NCBI GenBank assembly: GCA_000245075.1
Contig: JH599962.1
Span: 1 to 36,125, forward strand
Length of the DNA stretch: 36,125 bases
Origin: Acetobacteraceae bacterium AT-5844
GTDB lineage: Bacteria > Pseudomonadota > Alphaproteobacteria > Acetobacterales > Acetobacteraceae
Direction of reading: 5' to 3'
How positions within the stretch are numbered: position 1 is the first letter of the stretch; each line of letters opens with the position of its first letter. This document shows positions 9,063 through 16,232 of the stretch, in pieces. The notes below the pieces were generated by a model. The model had not been told where the DNA came from. It did no database searches and worked only from the letters and a program-made list of their open reading frames with translations. The translations under genes and the position numbers were made by a program.

Positions 9063-10616
9063 TCAGGCGGCGGGCTTCTCGCCCCCCGCCTTGTCGGTCT
9101 TGGTCTTCTCGACCTTGGTGTGGTCGGCCTTGGCCTTCTCGCCTCCGTTCTTCTCGGCGGCGTTGTCCGTGGAACCGCCCAGCAGGCGCGGCAGATAACC
9201 CGAGCGCGGCTTCTGCGCCACGGCCGCTGGCAATGCCAGCAGCCCATCCACCGAGGCCGAGCGCGCCACGGCGCCGGAGCGGGTGAAGGCCTCGTGGTTC
9301 GCCTCGATCGTATCGGGGTCGTAGAGGTAGTTGACCATGATGCCGTAGGATTCGGTCATGCCCCGGCCCGCGATGTTGCCGCGCCAGTTGATCCGCTCCA
9401 GCCGCGCGCCATTGCCCAGGTGAAAGCGGGCCACGGGGTCGATGGCACCCATGCCGCTGTTGGGCCGCGTCAGATACTCGGCGGCCAGGCGCATTAACGG
9501 CGGGCGCAGCGCGGCCTCCACCTTCTTCTCCAGCCACCACTCCCCTGTCGCCAGCTGTTCCAGCAGCGCCTCGGCGGTGGGGGGCTCGGCGCCTTCCTCC
9601 TCGGTATGAAGGGCGAGGATCGCCTTGGCCTCTTCCGGCCGCAGCGTCTCCCCGCTCCGCTCCAGCTTGCGCTTCAGCCAGCGGCGGAAGCCCGGCACGG
9701 GGGAGAGGGTGGAGAACTTCTTTACCTGCGGCAGCTCGGCCTTCAGCTCCTCCACCACCTGCTTGATCAGGAAGTTGCCGAAGCTGATGCCGCGCAGCCC
9801 GTCCTGGCAGTTGGAGATGGAATAGAAGATGGCCGTGTCGAACTCCGGCGCGGCATCCTCCGCCGGTGCCAGCAGCGGCTGGATGGCCCCGGCGAGGCCC
9901 TTCACCAGCGCCACTTCCACGAAGATCAGCGGCTCGCCCGGCAGCGCGCGGTGAAAGAAGGCGAAGCAGCGGCGGTCCGGCGCCAGGCGGCGGCGCAGAT
10001 CGTCCCACCCCATGATCTCATGCACCGCCTCATAGGCGATCAGCTTCTCCAGGATGGCAGCGGGCGTATCCCAGTCGATCCGCCGCAGCTCCAGGAAGCC
10101 GCGGTTGAACCAGGAGGTGAAGAGGTGGTGCAGGTCCACATCCAGTGGCTTGAGCTCGGGATGCTTCTTCAGGTTGGTCAGCAGTTCCTGCCGCAATTCC
10201 ACCAGCGCGGCGGTGCCACCTGGGGCCATGTTCATCCGGCGCAACAGCTCTTGCCGGGGCGGCTCCGCCTTCTCGAACAGCGCCATGGCGCGGGTGGCGG
10301 AGGGCTCTTCCAGATAGGCCTGGGCAGCGGAACGCAACGCGGCCTCATCCGGCAGGAAGTCGCTCGCCAGGAATTGGCGGAACGCCGCCCGGTCCTCGGC
10401 ATTCAGGCCATGCAGGACAGTTAGCAGTTCCCGCGCCACGGCGGCGCCAGATGCCTCCCCCCGCTCGGAGAGCAGGGAGCGGGCCAGCAGCTCAGCACGA
10501 ACAAGGGGTGGGCGGGCGATTTCGGGCACATCTGCATAAGGCCGGCCGCGATCGGCGATGCCGGACCAGAGGCGCTCAAGCCAGGTACGGGCGCCCACGG
10601 TAATGGAGATCGGCAT
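9063..10616 (-). CDS. matA: Malonyl-CoA decarboxylase
   Basis: 517 residues from the ATG at 10616, preceded by AGGGGGAA at good spacing; an upstream ATG at 10679 is less likely. An N-terminal helical part (1-160) is followed by the GNAT-like catalytic domain. The signature FYSISNCQDGLRGISFGNFL (264-283) carries the conserved Ser-x-x-x-Cys-Gln region. FSTLSPVPGFRRWL (301-314) is also diagnostic. RFHLGNGARLERINW (397-411) contains His399, which I align with the catalytic histidine of the human enzyme. It converts malonyl-CoA to acetyl-CoA and CO2. Odd feature: residues 483-517 are a low-complexity tail with eight lysines and seven acidic residues. It is 65 bp after the GntR gene and before the carrier, as in rhizobial mat operons; the symbol follows that naming. 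Confidence 0.95.
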   Translation of the reverse strand: MPISITVGARTWLERLWSGIADRGRPYADVPEIARPPLVRAELLARSLLSERGEASGAAVARELLTVLHGLNAEDRAAFRQFLASDFLPDEAALRSAAQAYLEEPSATRAMALFEKAEPPRQELLRRMNMAPGGTAALVELRQELLTNLKKHPELKPLDVDLHHLFTSWFNRGFLELRRIDWDTPAAILEKLIAYEAVHEIMGWDDLRRRLAPDRRCFAFFHRALPGEPLIFVEVALVKGLAGAIQPLLAPAEDAAPEFDTAIFYSISNCQDGLRGISFGNFLIKQVVEELKAELPQVKKFSTLSPVPGFRRWLKRKLERSGETLRPEEAKAILALHTEEEGAEPPTAEALLEQLATGEWWLEKKVEAALRPPLMRLAAEYLTRPNSGMGAIDPVARFHLGNGARLERINWRGNIAGRGMTESYGIMVNYLYDPDTIEANHEAFTRSGAVARSASVDGLLALPAAVAQKPRSGYLPRLLGGSTDNAAEKNGGEKAKADHTKVEKTKTDKAGGEKPAA

Positions 10617-10681
10617 GGTCTGTTTCCCCCTGCTGGCGTTGGCCGAAGTATTCCGCAGAGCGGCGCCGAGGGAAACCACAA

Positions 10682-11392
10682 TTATGCAAAAGGCTCCTCT
10701 CCCGCGCTTTCCGCATGCAGAGACAGCGCAAAGCCCTCCCCATTCGCGCGCCTCATATACTGAGCCAGCGCCGCGCTGGCTGTCAGCATATGCACCCGCA
10801 TGAGCTGCGCCGCTTCCTCCCCCGCGCCCCGTAACAACTGGTCCAGAATAGCGCCATGCTCGGCAAAGGAGCGCTCGATCCGCCTGTCCTCACGGAACTG
10901 GGCCCGCCGGTATGGCGCCAGGCGCAGGCGCAGGGCGGCCGTATGCTCGGCGAGGACGCTGTTATGGGTACCGCGGTACAGCAGGTTGTGGAACGCCCGG
11001 TTGTAGTCGTCATAGGCATCCACCGCCCCCTCCCCGGGCCGGAAATCGACATGGAGGGATTGCAGGGCGAAGCGCTCCGTCGCCGTCATGCGGAAGGTGG
11101 CGAGGCGGGCGCACATGGCCTCCATCTCCGCCATCAGCTCGAACAATTCCGCGAGCTGCTCGACGGTGATGCTGGCCACCCGGGCGCCCCGCCGGGGCTC
11201 GATGACCACGAGGCCAGCCGCCGCCAGCTCCCGCAACGCCTCGCGCGCAGGGGTGCGGGAGGCGCCGAAGCGTTCCGCCAGCGCGCTTTCATCAATGACG
11301 CTCCCCGGGGCCAGGCGGCCGGCGGTGATATCGTCAGCCAGGCGAAGCCGGATGGTCTCGGCCAGGGTGGTGGGCGTCGTGTGTCTGGTCAT
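10682..11392 (-). CDS. GntR-family regulator with FCD domain (MatR-like)
   Basis: 236 residues. A winged helix (about 8-75) contains the GntR signature GSVIDESALAERFGASRTPAREALREL. The C-terminal FCD domain (about 78-212) keeps the usual ligand/metal residues: Asn131/His135 in YNRAFHNLLYRGTHNSVL, His179 and His201. FadR-type GntR regulators bind small acids and release DNA. It is the first gene of the block leading to malonyl-CoA decarboxylase, the MatC-like carrier and the CoA-transferase, so it most likely controls that operon and perhaps the divergent aldehyde dehydrogenase. In rhizobia the corresponding matR is also a GntR protein. The effector (malonate or malonyl-CoA) is inferred. Confidence 0.92.
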   Translation of the reverse strand: MTRHTTPTTLAETIRLRLADDITAGRLAPGSVIDESALAERFGASRTPAREALRELAAAGLVVIEPRRGARVASITVEQLAELFELMAEMEAMCARLATFRMTATERFALQSLHVDFRPGEGAVDAYDDYNRAFHNLLYRGTHNSVLAEHTAALRLRLAPYRRAQFREDRRIERSFAEHGAILDQLLRGAGEEAAQLMRVHMLTASAALAQYMRRANGEGFALSLHAESAGEEPFA

Positions 11393-11409
11393 GGCAGCGT
11401 GATGCTGCC
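11393..11409. promoter_or_regulatory. Inverted repeat abutting the GntR start codon (possible operator)
   Basis: GGCAGC-GTGAT-GCTGCC is a perfect 6-bp dyad touching the GntR ATG and covering the place where a ribosome-binding site would be. It lies in the 118-bp spacer between the GntR gene and the divergent aldehyde dehydrogenase. Autoregulation is possible. It does not match a known FadR/GntR consensus that I can name. Confidence 0.3.
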
Positions 11410-11510
11410 CCGGCGGCTGAGCTGGTGGAAGAGGGCGGGTTGCGAGGCGGCCCTACCCGGCGCATGGTCCGCTCCACAACCCCGAACGCTGAACTCAGGG
11501 AGAACCGCCC

Positions 11511-13022
11511 ATGCTCGAGACCCCCAACCCCGCCCCGGCGGCGCCGACCCTGGACCCCTTCGCGCTCGCGAAGGCGATTTCCGGCTATCATTTCATCGGC
11601 GGCCGCTACGCCCCTGCCCTGTCCGGCAAGACCTTCGACGTGGTGAACCCCGCCACCGGCGAGACCGTGGCCAAGGCCGCCGATGGTGACGCCGCGGACG
11701 TGGAAGCGGCCGTCTCCGACGCTGCCCGCGCCCAGAAGGAATGGGCCAAGGTGCCCGCCCGCAAGCGCGGCGCGCTGGTGCATCAGGCGGCGCAGCTGAT
11801 CCGTGAGCATGTGGAAGAGCTGGCGAGGCTGGTGGCGCTGGAGACCGGCAAGGCGCTGCGCACCGAAAGCCGCGTCGAGGCCAACAACGTCGCTGATATC
11901 TTCGAGTTCTTCGGCGGGCTGGGCGGCGAGATCAAGGGCGAGACGGTGCCCTTCGGCCCGGACGTGCTGAACATCACCATCCGCGAGCCGCTGGGCGTGG
12001 TGGGGGCCATCATCCCCTGGAACATTCCGATGATGCTGATGGCGCTGAAGGCCGCGCCCGCCATCGTCGCCGGCAACACCATCGTCGTGAAGTCCGCCGA
12101 GGAAGCGCCGCTGGCCGTGCTGCGCATCGTCGAGCTGATGAACCGCGTGCTGCCGCCGGGCGTGTTCAACATTCTCAGTGGACAGGGCCCGGAATGTGGC
12201 GCGCCGCTGGTGGCCCATAAGCTGGTGAAGAAGGTGACCTTCACCGGCTCCGTCGAGACCGGCAAGATCATCTCCCGCACCGCCGCGGACAAGCTGATCC
12301 CGGTGACGCTGGAGCTGGGCGGCAAGTCGCCCATGATCGTCTTCGCCGATTGCGACTTCGAGAAGACCGTCGCCGGCGCCCTCACCTCCATGCGCTTCAC
12401 CCGCCAGGGCCAGAGCTGCACCGCGGCCAGCCGCATCTTCGTCCAGCGCCCGATCTACGAGAAGTTCGTGGCGGAGATGGCGAAGCGCGTGGACGCCATG
12501 GTGATGGGCGACCCGCTGGATGAGAAGACCGATATCGGCACCATCATCTCCCCGGGCCAGTTCGAGAAGGTGAAGGGCTTCATCGCCGAGGGCGAGAAGA
12601 CCGCCGGCGCCACCGGCCGCGCTTGCTCCGCCATGCCGAAGGACCCGGCGCTGAAGAAGGGCCTGTTCATCCAGCCCTACATCTTCACCGGCCTGACCAA
12701 GGAAAGCCGCCTCGTCCGCGAGGAGATCTTCGGCCCCGTCACCGTCGTCTTCCCCTTCGACGATGCCGATGCCGTGCTGGCCGAGGCCAATGACAGCGAG
12801 TTCGGCCTGGCCGCCACGGTCTGGACCAACGACCTGAAGATCGCGCTGCGCTTCGCCCATGCCCTGGAAGCCGGCCTGGTGCAGGTGAACCAGAACCTCG
12901 TCGTGCAGCCGAACCTTTCCTATGGCGGCGTGAAGGCCTCCGGCCTGGGCAAGGAAGCCAGCCTGGAATCCATGCTGGAGCACTTCACCCACAAGAAGAC
13001 CGTCATGGTGAACATGGCGTAA
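11511..13022 (+). CDS. Aldehyde dehydrogenase family protein
   Basis: 503 residues, preceded by GGGAGAA about 6 bases before the ATG. It is a complete NAD(P)-dependent aldehyde dehydrogenase: FIGGRYAPALSGKTFDVVNPATGE (28-51), GAIIPWNIPMM with Asn171, Lys194 in VVKSAEEAP, FTGSVETGK (244-252), the general base Glu268 in LELGGKSP, and the catalytic Cys303 in GQSCTAASR. EEIFGPV and the C-terminal GLGKEAS segment are present. The substrate cannot be determined. It diverges from the GntR gene of the malonate-type cluster with 118 bp between starts, so shared control is possible. If it belongs to that pathway, a semialdehyde feeding malonate or acetate is conceivable, but this is speculation. Confidence 0.93.
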   Translation: MLETPNPAPAAPTLDPFALAKAISGYHFIGGRYAPALSGKTFDVVNPATGETVAKAADGDAADVEAAVSDAARAQKEWAKVPARKRGALVHQAAQLIREHVEELARLVALETGKALRTESRVEANNVADIFEFFGGLGGEIKGETVPFGPDVLNITIREPLGVVGAIIPWNIPMMLMALKAAPAIVAGNTIVVKSAEEAPLAVLRIVELMNRVLPPGVFNILSGQGPECGAPLVAHKLVKKVTFTGSVETGKIISRTAADKLIPVTLELGGKSPMIVFADCDFEKTVAGALTSMRFTRQGQSCTAASRIFVQRPIYEKFVAEMAKRVDAMVMGDPLDEKTDIGTIISPGQFEKVKGFIAEGEKTAGATGRACSAMPKDPALKKGLFIQPYIFTGLTKESRLVREEIFGPVTVVFPFDDADAVLAEANDSEFGLAATVWTNDLKIALRFAHALEAGLVQVNQNLVVQPNLSYGGVKASGLGKEASLESMLEHFTHKKTVMVNMA

Positions 13023-13041
13023 TTGGTGCCCTTAGGCGCCG

Positions 13042-13117
13042 GGCGGCGGCTCCGCCGCCTTGGCTGCGCCGCATAGGCGGCGGGCCACGTTGCGGCCACG
13101 GCTGGCTTCGGCCAGCC
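13042..13117. repeat. Cluster of three short GC-rich hairpins between the aldehyde dehydrogenase and ampG-like genes
   Basis: The 155-bp spacer holds three inverted repeats in a row: GGCGGCGG/CCGCCGCC (13042-13059), GCCGC-ATAG-GCGGC (13068-13081) and a perfect GGCTGGC-TTCG-GCCAGCC with a UUCG-type tetraloop (13100-13117). No T-run follows, so they are not canonical terminators. They look more like a REP-type intergenic element or an mRNA-stabilising 3' end. Confidence 0.5.
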
Positions 13118-13177
13118 GCAGGTCGCGCCCCAACTTCAGGCCTTGAGACTGCCGCCCTGCGTAACGGTGGTTTTCGC

Positions 13178-14479
13178 GTGGCGAAGCGCATGGCAGTTTG
13201 CGTGCCGATGCGCACGCTCGATATGTTCAAGAATCCCCGCTTCCTGGTAATGCTCGCCCTCGGCTTCTCGGCCGCGGCACCATTGCCGCTGGTGCTCGCC
13301 ATCCTGCGGCGCTGGCTGACGGAATCGGGCGTGTCGCTCACCGAGATCGGCATGACCGCGCTGATCGGCCTGCCCTACTCGCTGAAGTTTCTCTGGTCTC
13401 CGCTGCTGGACAATGCCCTGCCCCCGGCCTTCCGTGCCTGGGGCCGCAGGCGGGGCTGGCTGGCCTGCATCCAGCCGGCGCTGATGGTGGCCATCCTGGC
13501 CATGGGCATGACGGACCCTTCCATCGCGCCAATGGCCACGGTGATCGCCGCCATCGCGGTGGCTTTCCTCTCCGCCAGCCAGGACATCGTCATCGATGCC
13601 TATCGCATCGAGATGCTGGAGGAGCGCGAGCAGGGCCTTGGGCTTGCCTTCTACGTCTGGGGCTACCGGCTGGGACTACTGGCGGTGGGCGGCGGTGTAC
13701 TCTGGCTCTCGGAATACATCGGCTGGTTCTGGGCCTTTGCCTATGCCGCGTCGCTCATCCTGGTCGGCTTCATGGCGGTATGGCTGGGGCCGGAAGTGCT
13801 CTCCCCGCGCGCTCCCGGCGCCCGGATGGATCTGCCCACGCGCCTCCGCACCGCCATCATCGACCCCTTCGCCGATTTCATGCGCCGCCCCTACTGGCTG
13901 GCCATCCTGCTCTTTGTCGCCCTGTTCAAGCTGGGCGAGGCGCTGGCGGCGGTGATGGTGACACCCTTTCAGACGCAACTCGGCTTCACCCGTGCCGAGG
14001 TGGCACAGGTCAGCAGCGTGTTCGGCCTGTTCGCAACCTTGCTGGGCGCCCTTGCCGGTGGCTGGCTGGTGGCGCGCATCGGCACCGCGCGGGCGCTCAT
14101 TCTTACCGGCCTGGGGCAGATGCTCTCCAACGTCACGTATATCTGGCTGGCCTATGCCGGCCATGACATGACGGTGTTCTACATTCAGACCGGTGTTGAG
14201 AACTTCACGGACGGCCTGGCGGATGCCGCCTTCCTCACCTACCTCTCCGCGCTCACCAGCCGCGCCTTCACCGCCACGCAATATGCGCTTCTGTCCTCGC
14301 TGGCAGCGGTCAGCACGCGCACTGTGGGCGCCTTCAGCGGCACATTGGCGGAAGCGCTGGGTTGGCCGGGTTTCTTCGCCCTGACCATGCTGGCCGCCCT
14401 GCCAGCCATGGGCGTCATGCTGTTTCTGCTGCGGCGCCTGCCGCCGGAACCTAAAGCGCAGCCTGCGCCGGCAGGCTGA
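13178..14479 (+). CDS. AmpG-like MFS permease (muropeptide transporter family)
   Basis: 433 residues from a GTG at 13178. An ATG at 13208 (starting MRTLDMF) is an equally good start because homologous sequence begins there; neither has a strong ribosome-binding site. About 12 membrane segments are predicted. Features of AmpG are visible: ALGFSAAAPLPLVLAILRRWL near the start, IGLPYSLKFLWSPLLD (about 64-79) and FLSASQDIVIDAYRIEML (about 128-145). AmpG imports anhydro-muropeptides from the periplasm for cell-wall recycling and influences beta-lactamase induction in some bacteria. No amp or cell-wall gene is adjacent; a lytic transglycosylase that makes such substrates lies 6 kb away. The family label is firmer than the substrate. 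Confidence 0.85.
   Translation: MAKRMAVCVPMRTLDMFKNPRFLVMLALGFSAAAPLPLVLAILRRWLTESGVSLTEIGMTALIGLPYSLKFLWSPLLDNALPPAFRAWGRRRGWLACIQPALMVAILAMGMTDPSIAPMATVIAAIAVAFLSASQDIVIDAYRIEMLEEREQGLGLAFYVWGYRLGLLAVGGGVLWLSEYIGWFWAFAYAASLILVGFMAVWLGPEVLSPRAPGARMDLPTRLRTAIIDPFADFMRRPYWLAILLFVALFKLGEALAAVMVTPFQTQLGFTRAEVAQVSSVFGLFATLLGALAGGWLVARIGTARALILTGLGQMLSNVTYIWLAYAGHDMTVFYIQTGVENFTDGLADAAFLTYLSALTSRAFTATQYALLSSLAAVSTRTVGAFSGTLAEALGWPGFFALTMLAALPAMGVMLFLLRRLPPEPKAQPAPAG
14459..14478. terminator. Hairpin spanning the ampG-like stop codon at a convergent junction
   Basis: CAGCCTGC-GCCG-GCAGGCTG is a perfect 8-bp stem with a 4-base loop that includes part of the ampG-like stop codon. It lies 5 bp before the stop of the converging glycosyltransferase gene. 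There is no T-run on either strand, so it would be an atypical bidirectional terminator or 3'-end stabiliser. Confidence 0.4.
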
Positions 14480-14482
14480 GAC

Positions 14483-15946
14483 CTACGGGGCTGGCGGCAG
14501 GCAGGCCGCCAACCGCCGCATCGCATCCTCCCAGCTCGGCACGGCCACATTCACGGGCTTCGGCTTATGCACGAGCGCGTTCATCATGGCCCGCGCCAGC
14601 CCCTCGGGGCTGGCGACGGGGAAATAAGTGACCTGATCGCCACCCACCTCCCGGAAGACCGGCAGGTCGCTGGCGATGACCGGCGCGCCATGGGCGGCGG
14701 CCTCGATGACCGGCAGCCCGAACCCCTCATCGATGGAGGACTGGATCAGCGCGCGGCAGCGCGCATAGGCCATGTCCAGCTCGGAATCATTGGCGTCGGC
14801 AATCCAGAACAGACGCTTGCCGTAGAGGGGATGATTCAGGATACGGCGGCGGATGCCCTGGCTGCGCCAGCCGAAACGGCCCAGGATGACATAGGAAAAA
14901 TCCTCCCCCTTCTCCCACGCCAGGTCGCACGCATCGAGGGCGATGGCATAGCCCTTCCGCGGCTCCAGCGTTCCCACGCTGAGAAAGGTACGGCCGGATG
15001 CGAAGAGGGAGGCGATCTCCTCCCGCACCGGTAAGCTCGACGGCTCACGCGGCGTCACGGCGAGATGGAAATGATCCTGCGTCAGCCTGTGACGATCCGG
15101 GAAGCCAGTGGCCTCCAGATAGGCGCGGATCGAATCCTCGGTGCTCTTCGAGACGGAAATGCAACACACGCTGCGCGCCAGCAGGCTGCGCAAGCCGCGC
15201 TCGAAGGTCTGCACAACCTCTTCAGGCGAAAAGGATGGATGGCTGATCGGGAAGATGTCGTGCGCGATGATGCCGGCCTGCCCGCCATGCTTCCGCACCA
15301 AATCCACGTAAGCTTCGTATTCCTCGACGAAATACCAGAAGATATCCGGAATGAGGAAGATGTCGCCGGGCCCGGGCGTGATCGGCCCCTCGAAGGCGGG
15401 ATGGCGATAATAGGAGATCAGCGCCCCGTCTTCCATGCACACCGGCAGGGCAAGCCCGGTCTCCACCCCTGCCTTGGCCAGCGCCGTCACCACACGGGGA
15501 ATGCCGCCGCGGGCCTCCGGCCGCCGCGCCGTGGGCGTGACGTCGATGAGAATGCGGGGCCGCTGTTCCAGAATCTCCGGCGCGAAGGCCACACTCGACA
15601 GTTCCGGCCTTACGGCACGGGCCTGTTGTTCCACCTGACGAGGTCCCTCGGCGGTCTCCACCACCGCATGGCGCCGCGCGGGCCGAACCACCCGCACCAA
15701 CTTCATCGTGCGCGCCAGGAAGGTTTGCAAGGCACCCAGAGCGAGACCGCCCGCGCGGCTCTCGATCAGCTTCACGACATGGGGCCGGCCCTCAAGATTG
15801 GGCAGCCCGCCGACGGCGCGTTCCTGGACCGATTGCGCTTCCAGCGCCGCCAGCTCCGCTGCCAGGGCAGATGTCTCATAGCGGCCGATCCTGGCGGCAT
15901 CCGCCGCCATGCACGCGTGGGTTCCCTCGAACTGTACTACCGTCAT
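14483..15946 (-). CDS. Glycosyltransferase family 4 (GT-B) protein with unusual N-terminal extension
   Basis: 487 residues. The C-terminal half is a typical GT4 domain: FLSVGTLEPRKGYAIALDA (321-339) and the EX7E pair Glu407/Glu415 in DEGFGLPVIEAAAHGAPVIAS, which binds the nucleotide sugar. The N-terminal Rossmann half begins near residue 130 (RILIDVTPTARRPEARGGIPRV). Residues 1-125 precede it and are rich in Ala, Glu and Arg; I do not recognise them. No membrane segment is seen, so it should act in the cytoplasm on a lipid carrier or cell-surface glycan. It is isolated from other polysaccharide genes: convergent with the ampG-like gene (3-bp gap) and facing an AT-rich regulatory island. Acceptor and sugar unknown. 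Confidence 0.9.
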   Translation of the reverse strand: MTVVQFEGTHACMAADAARIGRYETSALAAELAALEAQSVQERAVGGLPNLEGRPHVVKLIESRAGGLALGALQTFLARTMKLVRVVRPARRHAVVETAEGPRQVEQQARAVRPELSSVAFAPEILEQRPRILIDVTPTARRPEARGGIPRVVTALAKAGVETGLALPVCMEDGALISYYRHPAFEGPITPGPGDIFLIPDIFWYFVEEYEAYVDLVRKHGGQAGIIAHDIFPISHPSFSPEEVVQTFERGLRSLLARSVCCISVSKSTEDSIRAYLEATGFPDRHRLTQDHFHLAVTPREPSSLPVREEIASLFASGRTFLSVGTLEPRKGYAIALDACDLAWEKGEDFSYVILGRFGWRSQGIRRRILNHPLYGKRLFWIADANDSELDMAYARCRALIQSSIDEGFGLPVIEAAAHGAPVIASDLPVFREVGGDQVTYFPVASPEGLARAMMNALVHKPKPVNVAVPSWEDAMRRLAACLPPAP

Positions 15947-16053
15947 TATGTCCGTCCGCTATCCTCCACTCATAGTCCCGATCCGCTTCGCGCGTCGAGA
16001 TAGCTGAAATCAAACTGCCATCAGTTATATGGTTGCGGAAGCGTTATAAACAT

Positions 16054-16071
16054 ATACAAACGCGTTTGTAT
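16054..16071. promoter_or_regulatory. 18-bp perfect palindrome (operator candidate) in an AT-rich gene-free stretch
   Basis: ATACAAACGCGTTTGTAT is a perfect 18-bp palindrome. It lies in the 286-bp gap between the divergent glycosyltransferase and cuyA-like genes, where bases about 16005-16122 are far more AT-rich than the rest of the window. A centre of the form AAACGCGTTT is the kind of site bound by LacI- or TetR-type dimers, but no such regulator is encoded in the window. The remainder of the gap has no convincing coding sequence. Confidence 0.6.
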
Positions 16072-16103
16072 GGAATACTTGCCTCGGGCTCGTCAGTTTC
16101 ATT

Positions 16104-16122
16104 GAGAATGATTATTAATTGG
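16104..16122. promoter_or_regulatory. Fur-box-like sequence upstream of the cuyA-like gene
   Basis: GAGAATGATTATTAATTGG matches the classical 19-bp Fur consensus at 12 of 19 positions by my manual comparison, with the left half (GAgAATGAT) nearly perfect. It lies 110 bp before the cuyA-like start. If real it would place an iron-dependent control on that gene or on the divergent glycosyltransferase. AT-rich sequence can mimic Fur boxes. Confidence 0.4.
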
Positions 16123-16232
16123 CCAGCCGGCCGAGGGCAGGCGAACGGCACCCCCCCCTTGCCAGGGCTTCGCCTCAGACGGAAGCTGAGGACCGCAAGA
16201 AGACCAGCAAGTCCAAAGCAAGGAGACGCCGC

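Noticed and set aside
7487-9286. 599-codon plus-strand frame opposite the CoA-transferase and carrier genes
   Set aside because: It spans two well-supported minus-strand genes and their spacer, and its product is His/Asp/Arg-rich without any domain.
11334-12992. 552-codon open frame on the minus strand opposite the aldehyde dehydrogenase
   Set aside because: The plus-strand aldehyde dehydrogenase is complete with catalytic residues; the antisense frame is compositional.
16119-16232. Longer start of the cuyA-like gene at 16119
   Set aside because: The extra 38 residues are basic and unconserved; the ATG at 16233 has a good AGGAG and matches the family start.
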